DNA of 64,000 nt from Filobacillus milosensis. GTDB taxonomy: Bacteria > Bacillota > Bacilli > Bacillales > Alkalibacillaceae. The stretch is from assembly GCF_004402015.1 (NCBI RefSeq), contig NZ_SOPW01000012.1, positions 27,292 to 91,291 on the forward strand. Reading direction: 5' to 3'. The position numbers and the translations under genes were made by a program. Positions 7,795 to 17,560 of this stretch are shown piece by piece (positions within the stretch are counted from its first letter, which is position 1; each line of letters begins with the position of its first letter). The notes below the pieces were generated by a model. It made no database searches, had not been told where the DNA came from, and worked only from the letters and a program-made list of their open reading frames with translations.

Positions 7795-9069
7795 ATGAGT
7801 ACACAAGTTGCTACAACGCATGAAATACATGAAAAAGAAGTCTCGTCGATTTTTAAAAACAAGAAATTCTTGTTATTCGTCTTAACATTTTTAGCATCAA
7901 GTTTTAGTGTTTCGTTTTTTATGTTCACTGTGAACTGGTATGTTGTTGATTTCTTAAGGCTTGAAGCGATGTTAGGGCTAGTTTTCTTTGCATCTTCAGT
8001 TCCTCGATTAATGTTTATGTTAATAGGTGGGGTAATAGCAGATCGTATTAATCGTGGGTGGATTATGTTTTTGTCTGACTTCACTAAAGGGGTTTTACTC
8101 ATTGGTGTGATCGGTTTGCTAATGTTCGATATGCTGTCGATTTGGTTGTTAATCGGTTTGGCACTAGTATTCGGCTTGTTGGATGCCTTTTTCTGGCCTG
8201 CCAGTTCATCAATGCTACCAACTATTTTGAAGAAAGAAGAGTTAACAAGAGGCAATTCGATTGTTGAAACGGTGAGAAATATTTCTATTGTTACTGGACC
8301 AATTTTAGCGGGGGTTATCATTGGATTTGGTAGTTATACGATTATGTTTGCCATAGTCAGTGGAATGCTTCTTATTTCAGCTTTGGTTGACTGGATTTTA
8401 AAAAATAAAATAAATGATGAAGAATTACAAGACAAATCAGCCAACAAAGAAAAGCCGTCTTCGATTTTTTCTTCTATTAAAGAAGGGTTAGCTTATTTAA
8501 AGCAGTCACCGTTTTTATTAACGCTAATGTTGACGGTCGTATTTTTAAATTTAGCTTTTGCTGGTCCTTTACAAGTAGGGATGCCGATTTTTGCTAAAAA
8601 TGTTTTGGGTGGGGATGAATTAACTTTTAGCACATTAAGCGCGGGTCTTGCGATTGGAATGTTATTAGGAACAATACTGGTAGGCGTATTAAACATTAGG
8701 AAGAAACGTGGTTTGGTTGCGGTGGTCTCTATTGGTGGGATGGCGATCTTTTATACAGCATTCAGTTTAATTGGTGTCTTTTGGGTAAATGTAGCTTTAG
8801 TTGTTTGCATTGGAATATCTGTATCATTTACAAATGTTCCTTTGACAGCGGCTATTCAACATCACACTGAAGAAAAATATATCGGTCGTGTTTCGAGTTT
8901 AGTACAGTTTTCGGCGATGGGACTTATTCCTATTTCGTATTTAATTACAACTATGTTTATTAGTCTTGGTGTCAAGATTGATCAAATCATGATGTATGCT
9001 GCGCTCACACTATGTGTGTTATCAGCGATTGTATTAATTAAAGCAAAATCTTTAAGAGAATTAGATTAA
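7795..9069 (+). CDS. Major facilitator superfamily exporter (MefA/DHA3-like)
   Basis: A 424-residue membrane protein with about twelve hydrophobic segments. The loop GGVIADRINRGW between segments 2 and 3 corresponds to the MFS motif A region. The overall pattern resembles the MefA/DHA3 group of proton-driven drug exporters; the substrate cannot be told from sequence. Start chosen at ATG 7795, 8 nt after AAGGGG; a TTG at 7786 is in frame but overlaps the ribosome site. It follows an ArsR-type regulator on the same strand, with a candidate operator between them, so it is probably an inducible efflux system. Confidence 0.8.
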   Translation: MSTQVATTHEIHEKEVSSIFKNKKFLLFVLTFLASSFSVSFFMFTVNWYVVDFLRLEAMLGLVFFASSVPRLMFMLIGGVIADRINRGWIMFLSDFTKGVLLIGVIGLLMFDMLSIWLLIGLALVFGLLDAFFWPASSSMLPTILKKEELTRGNSIVETVRNISIVTGPILAGVIIGFGSYTIMFAIVSGMLLISALVDWILKNKINDEELQDKSANKEKPSSIFSSIKEGLAYLKQSPFLLTLMLTVVFLNLAFAGPLQVGMPIFAKNVLGGDELTFSTLSAGLAIGMLLGTILVGVLNIRKKRGLVAVVSIGGMAIFYTAFSLIGVFWVNVALVVCIGISVSFTNVPLTAAIQHHTEEKYIGRVSSLVQFSAMGLIPISYLITTMFISLGVKIDQIMMYAALTLCVLSAIVLIKAKSLRELD

Positions 9070-9095
9070 AATTAGGTATTATGGGCAATTTTTGT

Positions 9096-9101
9096 TATAA
9101 T
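9096..9101 (+). promoter_or_regulatory. Probable -10 box of typA
   Basis: TATAAT at 9096-9101 preceded by TG. No good -35 box is visible 17 nt upstream. It implies a leader of about 85 nt before the typA start. Confidence 0.4.
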
Positions 9102-9192
9102 ATAAAGGTTGAGTAATTTTTTAGAACGTCAACAAGTAATAGAGGGAAACGCGGTGCGTGTTTCTCTTAGGATACAGAATAGGAGAGTATTT

Positions 9193-11025
9193 ATGCAAGA
9201 GAACAAAGACATTCGCAATATAGCGATTATTGCCCACGTTGACCACGGAAAAACGACATTAGTGGATCAGTTGTTACACTACTCAGGAACATTTCGTGAT
9301 AACGAACATGTAGATGAGCGTGCAATGGATTCGAACGATTTAGAAAAAGAGCGCGGTATTACAATTTTAGCGAAAAATACGGCGATTAACTATAACGACA
9401 CAAGAATTAATATCTTAGATACACCAGGCCACGCAGACTTCGGTGGTGAAGTTGAACGTATCATGAAAATGGTAGATGGTGTGCTACTAGTTGTTGATGC
9501 ATATGAAGGTTGTATGCCTCAGACGCGATTTGTATTAAAGAAAGCATTAGAAGAAAAATTAAAGCCAGTTGTGGTTTTAAATAAAATTGACAGACCAAAT
9601 GCACGACCTGAAGAGGTTGTTGATGAAGTATTAGATTTATTTATTGAATTAGGTGCAGATGATGATCAATTGGAATTCCCGGTTGTTTATGCATCAGCAT
9701 TAAATGGTACTTCAGGTGAAGAACCGGATGAGTTGGATGAAACGATGGAGCCTGTGTTTAAGACAATCTTAGACTATATCCCGACACCAGAGCGTGACGT
9801 GGATGCGCCACTTCAATACCAAATTACGATGTTAGATTATAACGATTATGTGGGACGTATTGGTGTAGGGCGTGTGTATCGCGGACGAATGAAGGTTGGC
9901 GAGCAAGTTGCTTTAATGAAAAAAGACGGCAGTATGAAGAAATACCGTGTGACGAAGCTATTCGGTTTTATTGGTTTAAAGCGAATTGAAATCGAAGAAG
10001 CTGAAGCGGGAGATATCGTTGCAGTAGCTGGTATGGAAGACATTAACGTTGGGGAAACAGTTTGTGATGCTGAAAACCCAGATGCGCTTCCAATCCCTCG
10101 TATTGATGAGCCGACTTTACAGATGAAGTTCGTGACGAATAACAGTCCATTTGCCGGTCGTGAAGGTAAATTCGTAACAGCCCGTCAGATTGAAGAGCGT
10201 TTATTAACTCAGCTTGAAACGGATGTAAGTTTACGTGTTGAGAAAACGGACTCGCCTGATGCATGGGTTGTATCAGGTCGTGGTGAGCTTCACTTATCGA
10301 TTTTAATTGAAAACATGCGTCGTGAAGGTTTTGAATTACAAATTTCTAAACCGCAAGTTATCATTAAAGAAATTGATGGTGTGAAATGCGAACCTATGGA
10401 ACGTGTTCAAGTTGATGTTCCAGAAGAGCACCAAGGTGCAGTAATGGAATCTCTTGGCCAGCGTAAAGGTGAAATGCTTGATATGGCGAACCAAGGAAAT
10501 GGTCAAGTTCGTTTAGAATTCAAAGTACCTTCTCGTGGATTAATTGGTTATGCAACGGAATTCATGACACAAACACGTGGTTTCGGTATTATCAACCACA
10601 CATTTGATTCTTATGAGCCAGTTGTTGGTGGCCGTGTTGGTGGTCGTCGCCAGGGTGTATTAGTATCTCAAGAAAAAGGTAAAGCAACGAACTACAGTAT
10701 TTTAGCTCTTGAAGATCGTGGTGTCATTTTTGTTGAACCAAATACAGAAGTGTATGAAGGTATGATTGTTGGAGAGCACAACCGTGAAAACGACTTAACG
10801 GTTAACATCACGAAAGAAAAAGCTCTAACAAACGTTCGTTCAGCAACAAAAGATAACACACAAACGATTAAATCGACTCGTAAATTAACGCTTGAAGAAG
10901 CGATTGAATATCTGGATGATGACGAGTATTGCGAAGTTACACCAGAATCGATTCGTTTACGTAAGAAAATCCTGAATAAAGGTGAGCGTGAGCGTGCGCA
11001 GAAAAAATCAAAATTAAATAGCTAA
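9193..11025 (+). CDS. typA: Translational GTPase TypA/BipA
   Basis: A 610-residue ribosome-associated GTPase of the EF-G family, involved in 50S assembly and stress or cold adaptation. G1 is AHVDHGKTT (about 14-22), the G2 region contains [11 protein letters not shown]3 is DTPGHADF and G4 is NKID. EF-G-like domains III and V and the TypA-specific C-terminal domain ([33 protein letters not shown]) follow. Length equals the usual 605-615. Start chosen at ATG 9193 after AGGAGAG; the frame is open to 9109, but that leader lacks a ribosome site and is not part of TypA. A strong terminator follows. Confidence 0.97.
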   Translation: MQENKDIRNIAIIAHVDHGKTTLVDQLLHYSGTFRDNEHVDERAMDSNDLEKERGITILAKNTAINYNDTRINILDTPGHADFGGEVERIMKMVDGVLLVVDAYEGCMPQTRFVLKKALEEKLKPVVVLNKIDRPNARPEEVVDEVLDLFIELGADDDQLEFPVVYASALNGTSGEEPDELDETMEPVFKTILDYIPTPERDVDAPLQYQITMLDYNDYVGRIGVGRVYRGRMKVGEQVALMKKDGSMKKYRVTKLFGFIGLKRIEIEEAEAGDIVAVAGMEDINVGETVCDAENPDALPIPRIDEPTLQMKFVTNNSPFAGREGKFVTARQIEERLLTQLETDVSLRVEKTDSPDAWVVSGRGELHLSILIENMRREGFELQISKPQVIIKEIDGVKCEPMERVQVDVPEEHQGAVMESLGQRKGEMLDMANQGNGQVRLEFKVPSRGLIGYATEFMTQTRGFGIINHTFDSYEPVVGGRVGGRRQGVLVSQEKGKATNYSILALEDRGVIFVEPNTEVYEGMIVGEHNRENDLTVNITKEKALTNVRSATKDNTQTIKSTRKLTLEEAIEYLDDDEYCEVTPESIRLRKKILNKGERERAQKKSKLNS

Positions 11026-11032
11026 TTCATGT

Positions 11033-11063
11033 AAAATCCGCTGATGAGTCAGCGGATTTTTTT
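11033..11063 (+). terminator. Terminator after typA
   Basis: AAAATCCGCTGA and TCAGCGGATTTT with a TGAG loop and a run of seven or more T. Confidence 0.9.
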
Positions 11064-11077
11064 ATGTAAAAGGGAAA

Positions 11078-11214
11078 ATTCTTTTAATCAAAGTTTAAAC
11101 TCCATTAATTGGACCATGAACTTCATTAAAACGAAACCAAACTCCATTAATCAGCTTCTAGACTCTATTAAAATGAACTCAAACTCCATTAATCGCAATG
11201 AACACTCAAAATAA
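11078..11214 (+). repeat. 21-nt-pitch repeat array, ACTCCATTAAT family (A)
   Basis: Seven copies of an 11-nt core related to ACTCCATTAAT begin at 11078, 11099, 11120, 11141, 11162, 11183 and 11204, exactly 21 nt apart. The 10-nt spacers differ in sequence. The first and last copies are degenerate. The array fills the space between the typA terminator and the convergent ferritin-gene terminator. No frame is open across it. Confidence 0.85.
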
Positions 11215-11246
11215 AAACCCTCTTGCTTAGATCTAAGCAAGAGGGT
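11211..11246 (-). terminator. Terminator of the ferritin-like gene
   Basis: ACCCTCTTGCTTAGA and its complement form a perfect 30-nt palindrome at 11217-11246, followed on the minus strand by TTTTATTTTG. A T-run is also present on the plus side, so it may act in both directions. Confidence 0.85.
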
Positions 11247-11257
11247 ATACATATTTT

Positions 11258-11695
11258 TTATTGAAAATGTGGGTCCATTAATAGTCGATCAAGCTCTTCC
11301 ATATGACCTGTTTCATCTGCAATCATATCATCTAACTTAACGGCAAGTTCTGTTAAGTTTAATTCTTCTGCTAATTGCTTACGCTCTTCATAACGGTCAA
11401 TCGTTGCTTTTTCGGCATCTCGAGCAGCTTCGAGCATCTTTTTAACATCTGTTTCCTGAGGAACAGGTGCAGGCTGGACAGTAGGCGTGCCACCTAGAGA
11501 CTTGATTTTTTCAGCTAGGTACAGCGCGTGACCTTGTTCGTCAGCAATTTCCCCCTCGAAAAAAGGTTTAAGTGTTGCGCGGTATAAACCAGTCACAACT
11601 GCAGCGTTGTTTGTATACATAATGGCTGCTGTGTATTCGTTGCTTAAATCTTCATTTAATCCATCAATCAATTTTTGCATTTTTTGATCCATCAT
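11258..11695 (-). CDS. Ferritin-like diiron protein (bacterioferritin-like, no haem ligand)
   Basis: A 145-residue four-helix bundle protein. Six residues line up with the ferroxidase ligands of bacterioferritin: E20 (NEYTA), E53 and H56 (DEQGH), E95, E128 and H131 (DETGH). The haem-binding methionine of bacterioferritin, next to the first ExxH glutamate, is replaced here by Gln54, so a non-haem iron store or oxidoreductase is likely. It should act in the cytosol in iron storage or peroxide defence (family knowledge). Start at ATG 11695, 5 nt after AAAGGTGG; ATG 11692 is equally possible, while GTG 11704 lies inside the ribosome site. Monocistronic. Confidence 0.85.
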   Translation of the reverse strand: MMDQKMQKLIDGLNEDLSNEYTAAIMYTNNAAVVTGLYRATLKPFFEGEIADEQGHALYLAEKIKSLGGTPTVQPAPVPQETDVKKMLEAARDAEKATIDRYEERKQLAEELNLTELAVKLDDMIADETGHMEELDRLLMDPHFQ

Positions 11696-11754
11696 ATCAT
11701 CCACCTTTCTTAAGGATTCTACAATTAATGTTCCCTAAGAGGAGGGATAAAAAA

Positions 11755-11787
11755 CATAAAAAAGGAACTCGTATGACTACGAGTTCC
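11755..11787 (-). terminator. Terminator of the secreted nuclease gene
   Basis: GGAACTCGTA and TACGAGTTCC with a 4-nt loop (11764-11787), followed on the minus strand by TTTTTTATG. Confidence 0.85.
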
Positions 11788-11795
11788 GATAAACT

Positions 11796-14393
11796 TTATG
11801 ATGCTTTATGTTGTAAAAGTTTATTTAATTCATGTTCAATTTTCTTCAAATACACGTCTTTGCCACTATTTCGGTACTTCAATAATGCTTTTTCGATATG
11901 ATGTAATGCAGAATCAATATGTTGTGAAGTATTACCTTTAGTATTGATTTCAGCCTCTAATTCATTTTTAATTTGTTTAATTAAAAATTCGTTGCCGAAC
12001 TGATTAGCTAATTCTACTAGCTGTTTAGCTGAAGTGGATAGTATATTAATTTCGTTTACATCATCTTCTGAACGAGGCATGATTTTATATTCATCATAGT
12101 TATAAGTTAAAACGCCAGTAATGGATTCATAAAAATGGTTCACCCCAACTAAGTGAGTATCTGAATCGATCACAAAGTTACCGGCAGAATCAACTGCTTG
12201 ATAATTATTAAAGCCATCTTCGCATTCAACATAGAAATTTTTAATCGTAACGAGTTGACCTTCTAGTGATTCGCCAATCGAGTCAGATGTAATCACTTTT
12301 GGTTCTGGAACTCCAGTACCTTTTTCTACGATTGATATATTATCTTCTGCTGGCAGGATTTGAAGTAATCCAAAATACTCTTCAGTTCGAGCCTTAGCAC
12401 TAATTTTATCTCCTACTTCTGCTCCAAAATGATTAGCGCGAACAACGATGCCTGCGGAGTCATCTTGTACGTAATAGTTGTACATCCCTCCTGCGTAAAA
12501 AGCTGCAGTAATGACTCCTTCAATATGAACTCGAGTATCTAACTCAGCTTCTCGAGCAAATTTAATCGATTGAAGAGGGATTTCTTTAATAACATCATCT
12601 TCACTTCGCGGCATGATTTTATACTCACCATAGTTGTAATCAACGACACCCGTAATTTCATCATAAGTTTCACCAACTGTGAGAAAACCAGCATCATTAT
12701 CAATTACGAACTCTCCATTAGCATCTTTGGCTGTATAATCATTGTGTTCATCAACAGATAAAATTTCAACGTCCTCAATCGAGACTAACTGAGCTTCAAC
12801 AGTTTCTCCAAGAACAGTCGAAGAAATAAGAGTAGAATCGATGGGTGTAGTATCTTTTTCAATGACTTCTGCATTCGCATTAATAATTTGCAGCATGTCA
12901 TAGTACTCATCTGTCACACCTGAGGCTCTAATTCTATCGCCAACGTCAGCTTCTAAATCCCCTGTACGTACCACGATCCCTGCTGTACGGTCTTGGACAT
13001 AGTAATTGGTTTTACCACTGCTTACAACTTTATGTGTAATTGTTCCTTCTATCGTTACATTTGTTCCAATTGGCGCTGTTCTTGCATCGGCAATGATAGG
13101 TTCGCGCTCGAAAGCAGGTTCATAACCCTCATTTAATGCAGTTAATTCATCTGCAAAAAAGATTCGAGCATCAACAGGCACTTCATTCCAATCATTTGGA
13201 AGGTAATACATACCTGTATCAGAATTAGCTACATAACGATAAAGCGCTCGATCATCATATCTTGATCGGAAAACAAAAGGCAGTTCCATTAGAGGTGTTT
13301 CTTCTGACCAAATACCTTTTTGTTGTTCTTTGGCTTCTCGGACAGCATTTTGATATGTCTCGTATGTTTCCATTGATCCGACTGGCCAAATGAAATACGT
13401 GGCAGCATAACCTTCTTTAACAAGCTCTAAATTTGTATTTAGTCCATCTTCAGTCCGAACGACTTCTCCTAAAACACGTCCGTAAGTATCTAACGGTTCT
13501 TCACCCACTTTGATGACAACTTCATCACCTGGTTCTAAAAGTGAACTTAAATAATCTTTAGCTAGTTCACCGTGATATTTTTGAGAATGATTAGGGTCTT
13601 CTAAAATTAATTCCTCAGCATAATTACTTTGATGATATGTCTCTGGGGTGTCCATATTAAGAAAGCGTATAGTTGTTTCACCTAAAATAGGTTCATTAAC
13701 GTGAATTGTATCTCCATCGACAATTCGGTCAACTGTTCTAATGTATTCATCTTTTACTTCATTACTAGGCGGTTCAACCTCTTCGTGAGTTCCAATGTAG
13801 TCAAATGTATCTGTAGGAAAGGCGATCCATTCTTCGGAGGGGGAATAATTGTTTGTTAAATCTTGATCACCGCTAGTAACAGAAAAATCTCTCACTAACG
13901 TCATGTCTTGTGTTTTTGTCTGATTATCTCCCCAAAAATCTCCTGGGTCCACGCCGACTTTACCGATAGAGTCGATAACTTCACCTTGACGAGTGTCACT
14001 GTCGTAGTTCTTAAATAACACGATTGCATCGTCACCATTAAAGTTATAAGCATAAGAATTACCTGTTACGTCAGCTTGGTTTAAAATAACTTGATTAGCA
14101 TTACTATGTGCTGTGACAAAAGTTTCCCCAGGAGCAAGATTACCTGCTAGAGTAAGTTCATTGGCATAACCATCACCAGCTTCTAACGATGCGCCATTAG
14201 TAAAACTCACAATTGAATAGTTCGTTAAATCAATCGACTGACTTGTCCCATTATATAGTTCAACGGCTTTATTATAGCTACTTCCTTCGATATATTCTGA
14301 GATGATTAAATCTTGATGACTGTCAGCTTTACTATTAATAGATAGAGTAACTATAAAAAGGGTTACAAAAATAAAATAGAAAAACTTCTTCAC
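11796..14393 (-). CDS. Secreted LTD - thermonuclease - tandem OB-fold protein
   Basis: An 865-residue exported protein. Start is GTG 14393, 7 nt after AGGAGG; the frame is open to 14417 without a ribosome site. A signal peptide spans about 1-24. A lamin-tail domain follows (about 26-200, LIISEYIEGSSYNKAVELYN), then a staphylococcal-nuclease domain (about 216-362). The catalytic residues fit SNase: D227 (VDGDTI), R243, D248 and E251 (RFLNMDTPET) and R306 (YGRVLGEV). Two homologous modules of about 170 residues (433-604, 610-780) follow, each with YYVQD, AGIVVR, VGD and ending IMPRSEDDV; they look like nucleic-acid-binding OB folds as in YhcR-type nucleases. The C-terminal 80 residues are helical. 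No LPXTG anchor is seen. Probable role: extracellular DNA degradation for phosphate or nucleotide supply. Confidence 0.9.
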   Translation of the reverse strand: MKKFFYFIFVTLFIVTLSINSKADSHQDLIISEYIEGSSYNKAVELYNGTSQSIDLTNYSIVSFTNGASLEAGDGYANELTLAGNLAPGETFVTAHSNANQVILNQADVTGNSYAYNFNGDDAIVLFKNYDSDTRQGEVIDSIGKVGVDPGDFWGDNQTKTQDMTLVRDFSVTSGDQDLTNNYSPSEEWIAFPTDTFDYIGTHEEVEPPSNEVKDEYIRTVDRIVDGDTIHVNEPILGETTIRFLNMDTPETYHQSNYAEELILEDPNHSQKYHGELAKDYLSSLLEPGDEVVIKVGEEPLDTYGRVLGEVVRTEDGLNTNLELVKEGYAATYFIWPVGSMETYETYQNAVREAKEQQKGIWSEETPLMELPFVFRSRYDDRALYRYVANSDTGMYYLPNDWNEVPVDARIFFADELTALNEGYEPAFEREPIIADARTAPIGTNVTIEGTITHKVVSSGKTNYYVQDRTAGIVVRTGDLEADVGDRIRASGVTDEYYDMLQIINANAEVIEKDTTPIDSTLISSTVLGETVEAQLVSIEDVEILSVDEHNDYTAKDANGEFVIDNDAGFLTVGETYDEITGVVDYNYGEYKIMPRSEDDVIKEIPLQSIKFAREAELDTRVHIEGVITAAFYAGGMYNYYVQDDSAGIVVRANHFGAEVGDKISAKARTEEYFGLLQILPAEDNISIVEKGTGVPEPKVITSDSIGESLEGQLVTIKNFYVECEDGFNNYQAVDSAGNFVIDSDTHLVGVNHFYESITGVLTYNYDEYKIMPRSEDDVNEINILSTSAKQLVELANQFGNEFLIKQIKNELEAEINTKGNTSQHIDSALHHIEKALLKYRNSGKDVYLKKIEHELNKLLQHKAS

Positions 14394-14579
14394 CCGAATT
14401 CCTCCTTTTTCCTCCATAAATATTTTTTAACAACTTAATTATAAATTTATATAGAATAAAAGTCTTGAAAATGGAAGAAATTAAGGAATAATGTCTAATG
14501 AAATTAAGGTGAGGTAGGAAAATAGTATGAAAAAATCAAAAAATATCAAAAAACATCTACAAGTTGTGACAATTTAATG

Positions 14580-14639
14580 TATAATAGCTAGTACAGGATT
14601 TAATTGAGTAGCCAAAGTTGCATAAATTTTCAAAATAAT
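14580..14639 (+). promoter_or_regulatory. oppA promoter -10 box and CodY-like site
   Basis: TATAAT at 14580-14585 is a plausible -10 box with a poor -35. At 14625-14639, between the presumed start of transcription and the oppA ribosome site, AATTTTCAAAATAAT matches the CodY consensus AATTTTCWGAAAATT at 12 of 15 positions. CodY control of oligopeptide permeases is established in related Firmicutes; its operation here is inference. Confidence 0.45.
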
Positions 14640-14656
14640 AGGGGGTAAAAAGTTAC

Positions 14657-16342
14657 ATGAAAAAATTCAACAAATTTCTGTTATTTTCTTTAATCGCTTC
14701 TCTAGTACTAGTACTAGCTGCATGTACTGGTGGCGATGATGAAGACACAGGAGATAACGGTGAAGAAACAGGCGAAGAAACAGGTGAAAACACTGGCGAA
14801 GATACAGGTGAAGAAGCTGGTGGAGATTCAGAGCAAGTACTAAATGTAAACATTAAAGAGGAGCCACCTTCTCTTAACCCTGGACTAGCATCTGATACAA
14901 CTTCTAGTTCAGTATTAGATCAGGTATTTGAAGGTTTAACTCGTATTGGTCCTGATGGCCAACCAGTTAATGCAATGGCTGAGAAGATTGAAACATCTGA
15001 TGACTTAACAACATACACTTTCACAATTCGTGAAGGCGCAACTTGGTCAAATGGCGATCCTGTAACTGCACAAAACTTTGAGTATGCTTGGAAATGGGTA
15101 TTAAACCCAGAAAACGCTGAAACTGACTATGCGTATCAACTTTATTCAATTAAAAATGCTCAAAAGGCAAAAGCTGGAGAAGTTTCTCTAGATGAAGTTG
15201 GAATTACTGCTAAAGATGATAAAACATTAGTTGTTGAGCTAGAGCAGCCAACACCTTATTTCTTACATTTAACTGCATTCCACACATATTACCCGGTTAA
15301 CCAAAACGTGGTTGAAGGAAATGATGAGTGGTTCACTGATGCAGGCGATACTTTCGTAACTAATGGTCCTTACAAATTAGAATCTTGGTCACACAAAGAC
15401 AAGATTGTACTTAAGAAGAACGAAGACTATTGGGATGCAGAAAACGTATCAATTAAAACAATCAACATGTTCATGGTTGAAAACGAAGATACAGCTCTAA
15501 ACATGTTTAACCAAGGTGAATTAGACTGGGTAGGTTCTCCATTTGACTCAGTACCATTAGCTTCTATTCCTACACTTAAGGAAGAGGGTAAGCTAAACAT
15601 TTCACCACTAGCTGGTGTATACTACTATGCATTTAACGTAGATGAAGCACCATTTAACAATAAGAAAATTCGTAAAGCATTTGCTATGTCAATCAACCGT
15701 AAAGCAATTGTTGAAAATATCACTCAAGGTGGACAACTTCCAGCAATGGCACTTGTACCACCAACAATTTGGGAAGAAAATGAAGAAGGTTACTTCCAAG
15801 ATAACAACGTAGAAGAAGCTAAAAAGTTATTACAAGAAGGTCTTGAAGAAGAAGGAATGGATGAGTTACCTCCAGTAACAATTCATTACAACACAAGTGA
15901 AGCTCACGCTGCTATCGCTCAGGCGATCCAAGATATGTGGAGACAAAACCTAGGAGTAGAAGTTGACCTTGCAAACGAAGAGTGGCAAGTATACCTAGAT
16001 ACAATGGGTAACGGTAACTTCCAAGTTGGTCGTATGGGTTGGTTAGCTGACTTTAACGATGCGATTAACTTCTTAGAGATTTTCCAAACAATTGGTGGTA
16101 ACAACTACACTAATTGGGAAAATGAAGAGTATGCTTCTTTACTTGAAGAATCAAGAACAATTACTGATAAAGAAGAACGTACTTCTGTTCTAAAAGAAGC
16201 TGAACAAATCTTCATGGATGAACTACCAATTTCACCAATTTACTACTACACTAACGTTTACATTAAGAAAGACTACGTTAAAGATGTAAAACCTAGTGCA
16301 ATGGGTAGTATCAACCTTAAATACGGTTCAATTGAAAAATAA
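14657..16342 (+). CDS. oppA: Oligopeptide ABC transporter substrate-binding lipoprotein OppA
   Basis: A 561-residue peptide-binding protein of the SBP_bac_5 family, anchored by a lipid on the outside of the membrane. The signal peptide ends in LVLAAC (Cys at about 23). A very acidic, repetitive Gly/Glu/Thr linker (about 24-57) precedes the binding domain, which starts near EEPPSLNPG. Family hallmarks such as TYTFTIREGATWSNGDP and FNVDEAPFNNKKIRKAF are present. It delivers peptides to the OppB/OppC channel. The ribosome site GGGGGT lies 10-11 nt upstream of the ATG. A terminator before oppB should let oppA be expressed more strongly than the rest of the operon. Confidence 0.93.
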   Translation: MKKFNKFLLFSLIASLVLVLAACTGGDDEDTGDNGEETGEETGENTGEDTGEEAGGDSEQVLNVNIKEEPPSLNPGLASDTTSSSVLDQVFEGLTRIGPDGQPVNAMAEKIETSDDLTTYTFTIREGATWSNGDPVTAQNFEYAWKWVLNPENAETDYAYQLYSIKNAQKAKAGEVSLDEVGITAKDDKTLVVELEQPTPYFLHLTAFHTYYPVNQNVVEGNDEWFTDAGDTFVTNGPYKLESWSHKDKIVLKKNEDYWDAENVSIKTINMFMVENEDTALNMFNQGELDWVGSPFDSVPLASIPTLKEEGKLNISPLAGVYYYAFNVDEAPFNNKKIRKAFAMSINRKAIVENITQGGQLPAMALVPPTIWEENEEGYFQDNNVEEAKKLLQEGLEEEGMDELPPVTIHYNTSEAHAAIAQAIQDMWRQNLGVEVDLANEEWQVYLDTMGNGNFQVGRMGWLADFNDAINFLEIFQTIGGNNYTNWENEEYASLLEESRTITDKEERTSVLKEAEQIFMDELPISPIYYYTNVYIKKDYVKDVKPSAMGSINLKYGSIEK

Positions 16343-16405
16343 TTGAATAACGTTTTAACTTAAAAAGTGAATATTATATAGACACACATAATTATATGGG
16401 GGGCA

Positions 16406-16431
16406 GGTATATAGGAGCGATTCTATATACC
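16406..16431 (+). other. Intercistronic hairpin between oppA and oppB
   Basis: GGTATATAG (16406-16414) and CTATATACC (16423-16431) form a perfect 9-bp stem with an 8-nt loop. No T-run follows. It could protect the 3' end of the oppA message or be a processing site. Confidence 0.5.
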
Positions 16432-16536
16432 TTCTCTCGTTATAAAGCAAAATTAACTAACTTTTCACACATCAAGAAATTGGCTCCTAAAGATTAAATA
16501 ACAGTTGTTTAACTTATTTTTATATTGTCTTTATTG

Positions 16537-16559
16537 GGGTGAATGCTTCACCCTTTTTT
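16537..16559 (+). terminator. Partial terminator inside the opp operon
   Basis: GGGTGAA, a 3-nt loop TGC, TTCACCC and six T. It lies between oppA and oppB and would attenuate the downstream permease and ATPase genes relative to the binding protein. Confidence 0.8.
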
Positions 16560-16624
16560 AATGGCAAAATAGAGTTAATTTTTTGAATTTTGCTTGAAAA
16601 AAGTACAAAACGGAGGTGGAAGAT

Positions 16625-17560
16625 TTGGGTAGATATCTCATACAGAGATTCGGATCAATGGTGGTGTCGTTATTCTTCATTGTCACAATCACTTTTATCT
16701 TGATGCAGTTAGCACCAGGTGGGCCATTCGCTTCTGAGAAAAAAATACCGCCAGAGATTGAACAACAAATGAACGAGAAATACGGTTTAAATGACCCACT
16801 TCATATCCAATATTTTAATTATCTTAAAGACGTTGCACAATGGGATTTTGGCCCGTCTTTTAAATACACAGGTCAAAGTGTAAACGATATCATTAACCGT
16901 AGTTTTGAATATTCTCTACTATTAGGTCTAGAATCTATATTCTTGGCTTTATCAATCGGTGTGTTTTTAGGGGTTATAGCTGCACTTAGACATAATACTT
17001 CTGTAGACTATACGGCTATGGTCATAGCAGTATTAGGGATTTCCGTTCCCAACTTTATATTGGCGGCTGCATTGCAGTACTTCTTTGCAATGAAGTTAGG
17101 AGTATTACCAGTTGCGCGATTTGACTCATTTCTGCACACGATCTTACCTGCTGTTGCATTAGCAACAACGCCAATGGCATTTATCGCAAGACTCATGCGT
17201 TCAAGCATGTTAGATGTTCTGAATTCTGATTATATTAAAACAGCAAAGGCAAAAGGTTTAAATGAAAGGGTTGTCACGTATCGTCATGCCCTAAGAAACG
17301 CTATTATGCCAGTTGTTTCTTACTTAGGGCCTTTAGTTGTAGCAATTTTAACAGGGAGTTTCGTTATTGAGGAAATTTTCGATATCCCTGGTCTAGGTGC
17401 AGAATTCGTTAACAGTGTAACAAACCGTGACTATACAGTAATCATGGGTACTACGGTATTCTTTAGTGCATTGTTACTTGTATCTATTTTATTAGTGGAC
17501 TTACTATACACACTAATCGACCCTCGTATTAAGTTTGGTAAAGAAGGAGGGAAAAGCTAA
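16625..17560 (+). CDS. oppB: Oligopeptide ABC transporter permease OppB
   Basis: A 311-residue inner-membrane permease with about six membrane segments. The start [12 protein letters not shown] and the long external loop with LAPGGPF and [19 protein letters not shown] are typical of OppB/DppB. The ATPase-contact loop is [20 protein letters not shown]. Start chosen at TTG 16625; the in-frame GTG at 16616 is part of the ribosome site GGAGGTGG. It forms the translocation channel with OppC. Its stop codon overlaps the oppC start by one base, which indicates translational coupling. Confidence 0.93.
   Translation: MGRYLIQRFGSMVVSLFFIVTITFILMQLAPGGPFASEKKIPPEIEQQMNEKYGLNDPLHIQYFNYLKDVAQWDFGPSFKYTGQSVNDIINRSFEYSLLLGLESIFLALSIGVFLGVIAALRHNTSVDYTAMVIAVLGISVPNFILAAALQYFFAMKLGVLPVARFDSFLHTILPAVALATTPMAFIARLMRSSMLDVLNSDYIKTAKAKGLNERVVTYRHALRNAIMPVVSYLGPLVVAILTGSFVIEEIFDIPGLGAEFVNSVTNRDYTVIMGTTVFFSALLLVSILLVDLLYTLIDPRIKFGKEGGKS

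Noticed and set aside
7767..8321. Minus-strand frame of 184 codons
   Set aside because: Antisense of the MFS gene, caused by its low-complexity membrane codons; no ribosome site.
14653..14853. Minus-strand Pro/Ser-rich frame
   Set aside because: Antisense shadow of the acidic OppA linker.
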